Origin: Acidobacteriota bacterium
GTDB taxonomy: Bacteria > Acidobacteriota > Terriglobia > Terriglobales > Acidobacteriaceae
Length of the DNA: 5,660 nucleotides
Direction of reading: 5' to 3'
Assembly: GCA_021778875.1 (NCBI GenBank)
Contig: JAJYBT010000231.1
Span: forward strand, 1 to 5,660
The notes under the pieces are model-generated. The model was not told the origin of the DNA and did no database searches. It saw only the letters and a list, made by a program, of their open reading frames with translations. Below are positions 1 to 5,659 of the stretch, piece after piece (positions within the stretch are counted from its first letter, which is position 1; each line of letters starts with the position of its first letter). The translations under genes and the position numbers were made by a program.

Positions 1-2
1 CC

Positions 3-605
3 ACGCCCCAGGCAATCGAAGCGCTGGATTTCTATCGCCGCGTGGTGTGCGATTCCAGGCTGTGCCACCCGCGCTCGCGCGAACTGGACTCGACGCAATC
101 GGGCGACCTTTTTCATGCCGGCGAGGTGGCCATGATGGCGAACTGGTTTGGCTTTGCCGCGCGCGCGGGCCGCGCCGGATCGCCGCTGGCGGGCAAGGCG
201 GCCATCGCGCCCATTCCGACGGGCCGCGGCGCTCCTCCGGTCTCGCTTTCCGTTTTCTGGGCGCTGGCTATGGGCGCGGGCTCACGCAACAAAGAGCTTG
301 CATGGACTTTCCTGCGCTTCATCGCCACGCCGGAAAGCGACCTGCGCATGACGGGCCACGGCACGGTGGGCGTTCGTCTTTCGACATGGCGCAACCCGCA
401 ACTGCAGGCACGAATTCCCGTCTACCGCGAGATTGAAGCGATCTCGCTGGGCGCGCGGCAGCTTCCTGCGGGCCCGCAGATGGCGGCGTTTGCAGAAGTC
501 ATGGACGCGGTGGTGACGCGCGCGCTTGGCACAAACGAAGCCACTCTCGCTATTCTTGAAGCGGCGCAATCTGCAATTGACAGCAAAGAAATGAGATTCC
601 AATGA
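3..605 (+). CDS. Sugar ABC transporter substrate-binding protein, C-terminal part (5' end outside window)
   Basis: This is the C-terminal 200 residues of an extracellular solute-binding protein of family 1 (maltose/multiple-sugar type), the periplasmic receptor that hands a sugar to an ABC permease. The frame is open from base 3 and begins TPQAIEALDFYRRVV. The stretch DLFHAGEVAMMANWFGFA is the hallmark 'the protein adds to the binding count if it is small, moves and closes' region of this family. It is followed by PIPTGRGAPPVSL and WALAMGAGSRNKELAWTFLRF, typical of the C-lobe strand and helix that close over the ligand, and by a helical tail. The signal peptide and N-lobe lie outside the window, so the ligand cannot be deduced. 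Two cysteines (CDSRLC, bases 48-63) could form a periplasmic disulfide. The TGA stop overlaps the next gene's ATG. Having catabolic enzymes rather than permease genes directly downstream suggests that the enzymes metabolise the transported compound. Family call firm, ligand unknown. Confidence 0.87.
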   Translation, partial: TPQAIEALDFYRRVVCDSRLCHPRSRELDSTQSGDLFHAGEVAMMANWFGFAARAGRAGSPLAGKAAIAPIPTGRGAPPVSLSVFWALAMGAGSRNKELAWTFLRFIATPESDLRMTGHGTVGVRLSTWRNPQLQARIPVYREIEAISLGARQLPAGPQMAAFAEVMDAVVTRALGTNEATLAILEAAQSAIDSKEMRFQ

Positions 606-1408
606 GCACGAAAGAGCAGCAGGCTTCAGCAAAAGCGGGCGAAGAGCGGCCATTCCGCCTCGACGGCCTTCACGCCCTTGTGACGGGAGGCGCCAGCGGC
701 ATTGGCAAGGCGACCGTGCAGGAACTGGCGCGTGCAGGCGCCTTCGTCTGGATTGCGGACATCAACATTGCCGCGGCAGAGGCGCTGGCCAGGTCCGTAA
801 ACAATGCGCGCGTACTCCATCTCGACGTAACCAGCAAGGAGTCAATCACCGCGGCCGTCGCGCATACCGGCCGGCTCGACATCCTGGTGAACAATGCGGG
901 CATTGGGCATGTGGGTTCGATTGAAGCGACCGAGCCCGAAGACTTTGACCGGCTGATGAACGTGAATGTGCGCTCGGTGTATCTTGTGACGCGCGGATTT
1001 CTGCCGCTGCTGCTGACTGCGGGAACCACGAGCGGACGCACTGGAACGATCGTCAATATCGCCTCAGTCGCCGGGCAGGTGGGCATCAAGCAGCGCTTCG
1101 CCTACTGCACCAGCAAGGGCGCGGTGATTGCCATGACGCGCCAACTCGCCGTGGAATACCCCAAGACGCTGCGCGTGAATGCAATTTGCCCCGGCACCGT
1201 GGAGACGCCTTTTGTCGAGGGCTACCTGGAGAAGTTTCACAAGCACAACAAGGAGGAAATGCGCACCGAACTGCGCGCGCGCCAGCCTATCGGAAGGCTC
1301 GGCCAGCCTGAGGAGATCGCCTCCATGGTGCGTTATCTTGTCTCGGACGAAGCAGCCTTCATCACCGGCTCGCTCTTCAACATTGACGGCGGCTGGACAG
1401 CGGCGTAG
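602..1408 (+). CDS. SDR-family NAD(P)-dependent oxidoreductase, probable 2-keto-3-deoxy-sugar-acid dehydrogenase
   Basis: This is a complete classical short-chain dehydrogenase of 268 residues, slightly longer than the usual 250 because of a polar N-terminal extension of about 18 residues. Visible motifs are the Rossmann glycine motif TGGASGIG (28-35), Asp53 at the end of the second strand (usually a sign of NAD preference), LDV (74-76), NNAG (97-100), the NVNVRS stretch with the structural Asn (120-125), and the catalytic Ser155, Tyr168 and Lys172. CPGTVETP (196-203) and the C-terminal IDGGW are also typical. Arg124 and Arg165 (KQRFAY) sit where DHRS6/BDH2-like enzymes and 2-keto-3-deoxy-L-fuconate dehydrogenases carry arginines, which favours a substrate with a carboxylate. 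With the FAH-family gene next door, I infer oxidation of a 2-keto-3-deoxy sugar acid to the 2,4-diketo acid. A sugar dehydrogenase or hydroxybutyrate dehydrogenase remains possible. The start overlaps the upstream stop (ATGA) and has only a weak ribosome site, so translational coupling is likely. Confidence 0.9.
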   Translation: MSTKEQQASAKAGEERPFRLDGLHALVTGGASGIGKATVQELARAGAFVWIADINIAAAEALARSVNNARVLHLDVTSKESITAAVAHTGRLDILVNNAGIGHVGSIEATEPEDFDRLMNVNVRSVYLVTRGFLPLLLTAGTTSGRTGTIVNIASVAGQVGIKQRFAYCTSKGAVIAMTRQLAVEYPKTLRVNAICPGTVETPFVEGYLEKFHKHNKEEMRTELRARQPIGRLGQPEEIASMVRYLVSDEAAFITGSLFNIDGGWTAA

Positions 1409-1430
1409 CCGGTCCACTCTGTCTTTTGCC

Positions 1431-1441
1431 ACGGAGGCACA
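1431..1441 (+). promoter_or_regulatory. Ribosome binding site of the FAH-family gene
   Basis: ACGGAGG lies at 1431-1437, a strong Shine-Dalgarno match, with a rather short 4-nt spacer before the ATG at 1442. It supports that start codon and independent translation of the FAH gene in the 33-bp gap after the SDR stop. Confidence 0.75.
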
Positions 1442-2266
1442 ATGAAACTCGTTTCCTTTTCCGCCGCGGATGGTCGCCTTCGTCCCGGCGCGCTGCTTGA
1501 TGACAAATCGGTTGTGGACCTCAGCTCGTATTTCCCGGATGCCCTGGCCGTGATTGCTGCTGGACTCAAGAGTGCGCCCGCCGGCAGCGCGTTTCCTGCT
1601 GAGCAAGTGCGGCTGCATGCACCGCTGGCGAATCCGCCGCGCGTGTTCGCCATTGGACTGAACTATCGCGATCACGCTGCGGAATCAGGCATGGCGATTC
1701 CGACAACTCCAGTGGTGTTCTTCAAGCTGACAACGGCAATCATTGGTCCCGGCGAGGCGATTGTGCTGCCGAAGAATTCGACCGAGCCCGATTATGAAGC
1801 GGAATTTGCCTTTGTCATCGGCAAGGGCGGCTATCGCATCCCTGTTTCGGCATGGCGCGAGCACGTTTATGGCTACACGATGGTGAATGATGTGAGCGCG
1901 CGCGATGTGCAGTTTGCCACCTCACAGTGGTCGTTGAGCAAGAGCTTTCCGACCTTCTGCCCGCTTGGACCGGCGATTGTGACGGCAGATGAAATCGCGG
2001 ACCCACACGAGCTGGCTATCGGGCTCAGCATCGACGGCGAAGTGCTGCAGGAGTCCAATACGCGCGAGCTGATTTTCAAGATACCCGAGCTGATCGAGTA
2101 TCTGTCGTCCATTACGCCGCTGCTGCCGGGCGATATTGTTTCCACGGGCACGCCGTATGGCGTGGGACTGGGCCGCACGCCGAAGCGCTGGCTCAAGCCC
2201 GGCGAAACGGTTACCGTTACCGTGGAAGGACTGGGCGCTCTCACCAATCCGGTCGTGGCGGAGTAA
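1442..2266 (+). CDS. Fumarylacetoacetate hydrolase family protein, probable 2,4-diketo-3-deoxy-sugar-acid hydrolase
   Basis: This is a complete 274-residue protein with a small N-terminal domain (about 1-60) followed by the FAH catalytic fold. The core begins at FAIGLNYRDHAAE (69-81), where His78 and Glu81 correspond to the His-Glu dyad of FAHD1-like enzymes. YEAEF (118-122) supplies Glu119 and Glu121, and VNDVSARD (148-155) supplies Asp150; these three are the expected divalent metal ligands. The C-terminal half keeps FCPLGPAIV and the STGTPYGVG loop. Family members hydrolyse or decarboxylate beta-diketo acids or dehydrate 2-keto-3-deoxy acids in the cytosol. Beside an SDR that may make a 2,4-diketo acid, the most likely job is C-C cleavage to pyruvate plus a hydroxy acid (L-lactate if the sugar is L-fucose or L-rhamnose). 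A dehydratase role as in archaeal or Caulobacter pentose pathways cannot be excluded, although Caulobacter XylX is clearly longer. Automatic labels such as ureidoglycolate lyase would be unreliable here. Confidence 0.9.
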   Translation: MKLVSFSAADGRLRPGALLDDKSVVDLSSYFPDALAVIAAGLKSAPAGSAFPAEQVRLHAPLANPPRVFAIGLNYRDHAAESGMAIPTTPVVFFKLTTAIIGPGEAIVLPKNSTEPDYEAEFAFVIGKGGYRIPVSAWREHVYGYTMVNDVSARDVQFATSQWSLSKSFPTFCPLGPAIVTADEIADPHELAIGLSIDGEVLQESNTRELIFKIPELIEYLSSITPLLPGDIVSTGTPYGVGLGRTPKRWLKPGETVTVTVEGLGALTNPVVAE

Positions 2267-2297
2267 ATTCAACATTTGCAGAGCAAGAGATTCTCGC

Positions 2298-2310
2298 GGG
2301 AGATTTTAAC
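2298..2310 (+). promoter_or_regulatory. Ribosome binding site deciding the TTG start of the aldehyde dehydrogenase gene
   Basis: GGGAG at 2298-2302 is followed by an 8-nt spacer (ATTTTAAC) and TTG at 2311. No ATG or GTG with a comparable site lies nearby. The resulting N-terminus (MAIELTGQSILG) matches the usual beginning of this aldehyde dehydrogenase type, so TTG is the best start. Confidence 0.65.
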
Positions 2311-3894
2311 TTGGCTATTGAACTGACTGGACAATCCATTCTGGGCAGCCGTCGCGGTTCGCGCAGCGGCGCAGGCTTTCAAGCACAGAACCCGCAGAGC
2401 GGCAAGGCGCTGGCGCCTGTCTACCACTCTGCCACGCCAGCCGAAGTGGACGAGGCCGTTGAGCTGGCGTCGTGGGCCTTTGCCAGCTTCTCGCAGACGA
2501 GCGGCAAGGCACGGGCGGCCTTCCTGCGCCGCGCCGCTGACGGATTCGATGCGCACAAGCAGGAGCTGGCCGAGCGCGCGCATCTGGAGACGGCGCTGCC
2601 CATGCCGCGCCTGCTGGGCGAAGTGGGCCGGACGAGTGGACAACTCAGGATGTTTGCCGGGGTAGTGGAGGAGGGCTCGTGGGTGCAGGCGCGCATCGAC
2701 CCGGCGCTGCCGGAGCGGCAGCCGCTGCCGCGGCCGGATATCCGCTCCATGATGCGGCCACTGGGGGTGGTGGCGGTGTTTGGGGCGAGCAATTTCCCGT
2801 TGGCGTTTTCGGTAGCCGGGGGTGATACGGCATCGGCGCTGGCGGCGGGCTGCCCGGTGGTGGTGAAGGCGCACCCGGCGCACCCGGGGACCAGCGAGCT
2901 GGCCGGGCAGATTCTTGCAGAGGCGGTGGCTGCGGAGGGATTGCATCCCGGGGTGTTTTCGCTGGTGTTTGATGCGGGCATCGAGGCGGGTAGCGCGCTG
3001 GTGCGGCATCCGCTGATTGGGGCGGTGGCGTTTACCGGGTCGCTGCGGGCGGGGCGTGCGCTGATGAACCTGGCGGCGGCGCGGCCGGACCCGATTCCGT
3101 GCTTTACGGAAATGTCGAGCGGGAACCCGGTGTTTGTGCTGCCGGGGGCGCTGCGCAAGGGACCGGCGGCGTTGGCGGCGAGTCTGTTTGGCTCGTTCAC
3201 GCTGGGCGCGGGGCAGTTTTGCACGAAGCCGGGGATTGTGCTGACGCCGGAAGCGCCGGAGGGCCAGGTTTTCTTTGACGAGCTGAAGGCGCTGGTTGAA
3301 GAATCTGCGCCGTTCACGCTGCTGACGGCGGGGATTGCGCGGGAGTATGGACGCGCCACCGGGACGCGCGCGGCGGAGATTCCAGTGGCGGCGCAGGCGG
3401 CGGCCGAGGCCGGACCGGCGTGCATGGCAGGAGCGAAGCTGTTCGCGGTTTGCCTGGATGAGTTCCTGGCGAAGCCGTCGCTGGCGGATGAGATTTTTGG
3501 GCCGAATACGCTGCTGGTGCACTGCGACAGCACACAGGATTTTGTTCGCGCGGCGGCAGCGCTGGACGGGCACCTGACGGCTACGCTGCTGGGTGATGAC
3601 GATGACCTGGCCGCCAACCGCGAACTGATTCAGGCGCTGGAGCAGAAGGCGGGACGGCTGATCTTCAATGGAATGCCGACGGGCGTTGAGGTTACGCATG
3701 CGATGGTGCATGGCGGGCCGTACCCGGCGACGAGCGACGCGCGCTTCACTTCGGTGGGATCGCTGGCGATTTATCGCTTTGCGCGGCCGGTTTGTTTTCA
3801 GGGATTCCCGCAGGCGCTGTTGCCGGAGGAGCTGCGGGACGCGAACCCGCTGGGCATTCGCCGCCTGCGCGATGGGAAGATGGAAGATGTTTAG
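2311..3894 (+). CDS. Aldehyde dehydrogenase of the alpha-ketoglutarate semialdehyde (2,5-dioxovalerate) dehydrogenase type
   Basis: This is a complete 527-residue ALDH-superfamily enzyme, about the length of the longer KGSADH group (roughly 525 residues) rather than the 480-residue standard ALDH. The visible catalytic set is FGASNFPLAFS with Asn161, Lys186 in VVVKAHPAHPG for cofactor binding, the Rossmann FTGS turn (241-244), Glu267 in FTEMSSGNP (general base) and the nucleophile Cys304 in GAGQFCTKPG. Further on it has DEIFGPNTLLV. The MSSGNPVFV and GQFCTKPG wording is characteristic of KGSADH-like proteins. These oxidise 2-oxoglutarate semialdehyde to 2-oxoglutarate with NAD(P)+, the last step of non-phosphorylative L-arabinose, D-xylose and hexarate breakdown. 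The start is TTG with a good upstream ribosome site, 44 bp after the FAH gene, so it is probably the last operon gene. The real aldehyde could also be a lactaldehyde or glycolaldehyde from the neighbouring steps. From about 2640 onward the coding strand is notably G-rich compared with the preceding genes. Confidence 0.9.
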   Translation: MAIELTGQSILGSRRGSRSGAGFQAQNPQSGKALAPVYHSATPAEVDEAVELASWAFASFSQTSGKARAAFLRRAADGFDAHKQELAERAHLETALPMPRLLGEVGRTSGQLRMFAGVVEEGSWVQARIDPALPERQPLPRPDIRSMMRPLGVVAVFGASNFPLAFSVAGGDTASALAAGCPVVVKAHPAHPGTSELAGQILAEAVAAEGLHPGVFSLVFDAGIEAGSALVRHPLIGAVAFTGSLRAGRALMNLAAARPDPIPCFTEMSSGNPVFVLPGALRKGPAALAASLFGSFTLGAGQFCTKPGIVLTPEAPEGQVFFDELKALVEESAPFTLLTAGIAREYGRATGTRAAEIPVAAQAAAEAGPACMAGAKLFAVCLDEFLAKPSLADEIFGPNTLLVHCDSTQDFVRAAAALDGHLTATLLGDDDDLAANRELIQALEQKAGRLIFNGMPTGVEVTHAMVHGGPYPATSDARFTSVGSLAIYRFARPVCFQGFPQALLPEELRDANPLGIRRLRDGKMEDV

Positions 3895-3988
3895 AATCTA
3901 TTATTTATAGAGACAATCCGCTCGCCGGACGCCCGTAGCCCGAAATTTTCTGCAAGCTTTCTGTGGAAAACCGCAAATAATTTTTGCC

Positions 3989-4004
3989 GGGGGGGGAGGG
4001 GGGG
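3989..4004 (+). repeat. G8-A-G7 homopurine tract
   Basis: Eight G, one A and seven G in a row, followed directly by the palindrome GCTAGC (4004-4009). Such a run could form G-quadruplex-like structure or pause polymerases and is prone to slippage. It sits about 95 bp past the aldehyde dehydrogenase stop and is non-coding. It may be one end of the dispersed repeat that continues through the CTAAAG hairpins. Confidence 0.8.
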
Positions 4005-4010
4005 CTAGCT

Positions 4011-4024
4011 CCGGTACGGACCGG
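4011..4024. repeat. Small GC-rich inverted repeat (CCGGT/ACCGG)
   Basis: CCGGT (4011-4015) and ACCGG (4020-4024) flank the 4-nt loop ACGG. The stem is short but all Watson-Crick and lies just after the G-tract. There is no T-run, so it is not a standard terminator. It is probably part of a larger palindromic intergenic repeat. Confidence 0.5.
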
Positions 4025-4090
4025 GCGGATGTCCGACACTGCGACGGGGGCGAAGGCGTTAAAACCGTCATTATGCCCTGGAAAACCGCC

Positions 4091-4148
4091 CCAGGGGCTA
4101 AAGCCCTGGTTATTTCTGGCCGTTTTTTCGGCACGACTAAAGTCGTGC
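4091..4148. repeat. Pair of hairpins with a shared CTAAAG core (dispersed palindromic repeat)
   Basis: The first hairpin, CCAGGGGCTAAAGCCCTGG (4091-4109), pairs GGGC with GCCC around a TAAA loop. It continues with CCA/TGG after a single bulged G. The second, GCACGACTAAAGTCGTGC (4131-4148), is a perfect 7-bp stem around the same TAAA loop. They are 21 nt apart, and the spacer contains a six-T run. The two stems differ in sequence while the CTAAAG core is kept, which indicates selection for structure or a paired REP-like element rather than chance. I recall similar paired motifs between genes of Acidobacteriota; this is memory, not a search result. Confidence 0.75.
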
Positions 4149-4211
4149 CCTTTCACAATACATAAATGACCATGTGTGTGGCGGACACCACTGGCTTCTA
4201 GCTACAAGCTC

Positions 4212-4281
4212 TCTTCTCCCTTCTCCCTTCTCCCTGGTCCCTGGTCCCTGCTCCCTGGTCCCTGCTCTCTGGTCCCTGCTC
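4212..4281. repeat. Tandem 7-nt repeat, about 10 units (consensus CCTGGTC/CCTGCTC)
   Basis: Ten consecutive heptamers can be read in register. They are TCTTCTC, CCTTCTC twice, CCTGGTC twice, CCTGCTC, CCTGGTC, CCTGCTC, TCTGGTC and CCTGCTC. All fit the degenerate unit YCTKSTC or a close variant, with variation mainly at positions 4 and 5. The + strand is strongly pyrimidine-rich. Because seven is not a multiple of three, the repeat cycles through frames and encodes repetitive peptides in every frame, none credible as a protein. Such an array can change copy number by slippage. Confidence 0.85.
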
Positions 4282-4426
4282 TCTGCCGGCGCCGGGGTGG
4301 TGACTGGACGGAATCCTCTCCGGACGGGGACATTCCTGGCCGATTTCTGCTGACCCAATTCCATTGTGCCGGATTGAGGGGAAATTATGTGCAAAGCCGG
4401 CGGAAGATATTTTGGGGAGCGAAGGG

Positions 4427-4467
4427 GGGTGGATTCCCACATCTCAAACGCGAGATGTGGGGCACCC
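4427..4467. repeat. Long stem-loop with CCCACATCTC/GAGATGTGGG arms
   Basis: CCCACATCTC (4436-4445) pairs perfectly with GAGATGTGGG (4452-4461) around the loop AAACGC. An outer GGGTG (4427-4431) can pair with CACCC (4463-4467), giving 15 bp in two stacked stems with a small internal loop. It lies about 60 bp past the GlgE stop. On the + strand it is followed only by ATTTTCT, and on the - strand by no T-run, so a rho-independent terminator is unlikely in the strict sense. It may instead be an mRNA 3'-end stabiliser or a REP-like mobile palindrome. I recall similar palindromes in Acidobacteriota intergenic DNA, unverified. Confidence 0.75.
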
Positions 4468-4528
4468 ATTTTCTGTGGCTGATTTGCTTCTCTGTGCTGG
4501 ATTTTCGGCATAGGGGAGCGACACCGTG

Positions 4529-5659
4529 TTACAGGAAGTACTCGAAGTCGGTTTCGACCTTGATGTGACGGTGGAGTTTGAAGATGTGGCCGGACTTCTG
4601 GGCCGGGTTCAGCTCGACGTAGTTGCGCGGCCCGTGCCAAAGGTAGCGATCGCCGTTGAGCAGGTCTTCCGCTTCGAAGCCGCGGTCGTGCGGAATGCCT
4701 AGTTCCTCGAGCGGCAGCGTGACGAAGCCGGACTGCGTGTGATGCGGGTCGAGGTTGACGACGGCGAGGATCAGGTTGGAGCGGTCTTCCGATTCCCTGG
4801 TGTAGCAGATGAGCTGGTCATTCTCAGTGAAATGGAACTTGAGGGACCAGTCGCTCTGCATTGCGGCGTTGGCGTTGCGGATGGCGTTGACGCGCGCGAT
4901 GAGCGGGCGGAGGCTATCGGGGCGGTCGAGATCCCAGTGGCGGATTTCGTATTTTTCCGAGTCGAGGTATTCCTCGCTGCCGTGGCGGATGGGGCGGTGG
5001 TCCATGAGCTCGAAGGCGGGGCCATAGATGCCGTAGTTTGCGCCGAGCGTGGCGGCGAGCAGCAGGCGGATGGAAAAGGCCGCGCGGCCGCCGATTTGAA
5101 GAAATTCGGTGAGGATGTCCGGCGTGTTGGTCCACTGGTTGGGGCGGAAGAATTCGCGCACGGGCGTCTGCGCCAGCTCGGTGAGGTAGGCAGTGAGTTC
5201 CGCTTTGGCGTTGCGCCAGGGGAAGTAAGTGTAGGACTGGCTGAAACCGATCTTGGCGAGCCGGTACATGACTTTGGGTCGCGTGAAGGCCTCGGAGAGG
5301 AAGAGCGCCTGCGGATGGTCGCGCTTGATTTCAGCGATGCACCACTCCCAGAAGGGAAAGGCCTTGGTGTGTGGATTGTCGACGCGGAAGATGGAGACGC
5401 CCTGCTCGATCCAGTAGAGGAAGACGCTCTTCAGCTCCTGCCACATGCCGGGCCAGTCTTCGCTCTCGAAGTCGAAGGGGTAGATGTCCTGGTATTTCTT
5501 GGGCGGGTTCTCAGCGTATTGAATGGTGCCGTCAGGGCGCTTGCGGAACCAGTTTTCATGCTCGCGCACGTAGGGATGATCGGGCGCGGCCTGGAAGGCG
5601 ATGTCCAGTGCGACGGAGAGGCCGAGTTCGCCTGCCTTGGCGACGAAGCGGCGGAAGTC
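4529..5659 (-). CDS. glgE: Alpha-1,4-glucan:maltose-1-phosphate maltosyltransferase (GlgE), C-terminal part
   Basis: The visible 376 residues run from DFRRFVAKAGELGLSVALD to the C-terminal EYFL; the family is usually about 650-700 residues, so the N-terminal part lies beyond the window. GlgE is a GH13 transferase that moves maltosyl units from alpha-maltose-1-phosphate onto the non-reducing end of alpha-1,4-glucan in the cytosol, the last step of the trehalose-TreS-maltokinase-GlgE route. Sequence evidence includes GVSIFRVDNPHTKAFPFWEW with the nucleophile Asp (bases 5378-5380) and the following Asn. FLSEAFTRPKVMYRLAK carries the acid/base Glu (5291-5293), and NQWTNTPDIL the third catalytic Asp (5117-5119), matching the Asp/Glu/Asp set known from Streptomyces GlgE. 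YTYFPWRNAK, GIYGPAFEL and the small C-terminal beta domain are also typical. The open frame runs past the GTG at 5569, so that codon is internal. It converges on the sugar operon; any partner genes would lie upstream, outside the window. Confidence 0.95.
   Translation of the reverse strand, partial: DFRRFVAKAGELGLSVALDIAFQAAPDHPYVREHENWFRKRPDGTIQYAENPPKKYQDIYPFDFESEDWPGMWQELKSVFLYWIEQGVSIFRVDNPHTKAFPFWEWCIAEIKRDHPQALFLSEAFTRPKVMYRLAKIGFSQSYTYFPWRNAKAELTAYLTELAQTPVREFFRPNQWTNTPDILTEFLQIGGRAAFSIRLLLAATLGANYGIYGPAFELMDHRPIRHGSEEYLDSEKYEIRHWDLDRPDSLRPLIARVNAIRNANAAMQSDWSLKFHFTENDQLICYTRESEDRSNLILAVVNLDPHHTQSGFVTLPLEELGIPHDRGFEAEDLLNGDRYLWHGPRNYVELNPAQKSGHIFKLHRHIKVETDFEYFL

Larger units (their letters stand above)
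3895..4528. other. 634-bp non-coding gap between convergent genes, filled with repeats and hairpins
   Basis: No convincing protein or RNA gene is visible between the aldehyde dehydrogenase stop and the GlgE stop. Open frames here are short, cross the tandem repeat in shifting frames, or translate the palindromes into low-complexity peptides. The gap starts with an AT-rich stretch containing a weak 5-bp inverted repeat (3897-3911). It then holds a G8-A-G7 tract, a CCGGT/ACCGG hairpin (4011-4024), the CTAAAG hairpin pair, a 7-nt tandem repeat, the palindrome CCGGCGCCGG (4286-4295) and a 10-bp stem-loop (4436-4461). An 11-bp direct repeat TGGAAAACCGC occurs at 3964-3974 and 4079-4089. No stem followed by a clear T-run is seen for either convergent gene, so the terminators are not identified. 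Confidence 0.7.

Noticed and set aside
2269..3711. Long open frame on the - strand (480 codons) opposite the aldehyde dehydrogenase
   Set aside because: Its product is arginine/glutamine/proline-rich with no recognisable fold, and the opposite strand holds a clear ALDH with a full catalytic set. Long antisense frames are expected in GC-rich DNA.
3897..3911. AT-rich inverted repeat TCTAT/ATAGA just after the aldehyde dehydrogenase stop, considered as a terminator
   Set aside because: The stem is only 5 bp, all but one pair A-T, with no T-run after it, so it is too weak for an intrinsic terminator.
3905..4156. Small - strand frame (about 83 codons) over the G-tract and CTAAAG hairpins
   Set aside because: It only translates the palindromic repeats, begins inside a hairpin and lacks a convincing ribosome site. 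Such peptides tend to be annotated repeatedly because the repeat is dispersed.
3981..4281. CRISPR array or insertion sequence in the gap
   Set aside because: There are no regularly spaced 25-40 nt repeats with unique spacers, no transposase frame and no matching terminal inverted repeats with target duplications.
4137..4640. Frames on both strands (4176-4568 + and 4137-4640 -) spanning the heptamer array
   Set aside because: Their middle parts are repeat-encoded (GPGTRDQG-like or LLPGPWSL-like), they cross the stem-loop, and the - frame overlaps the glgE 3' end in another frame. No family features are visible.
5567..5569. GTG at 5569 as the start of the - strand gene
   Set aside because: The reading frame continues upstream to the window edge with GlgE-like sequence (LSVALDIAFQAAPDHPYV), so this codon is an internal valine.
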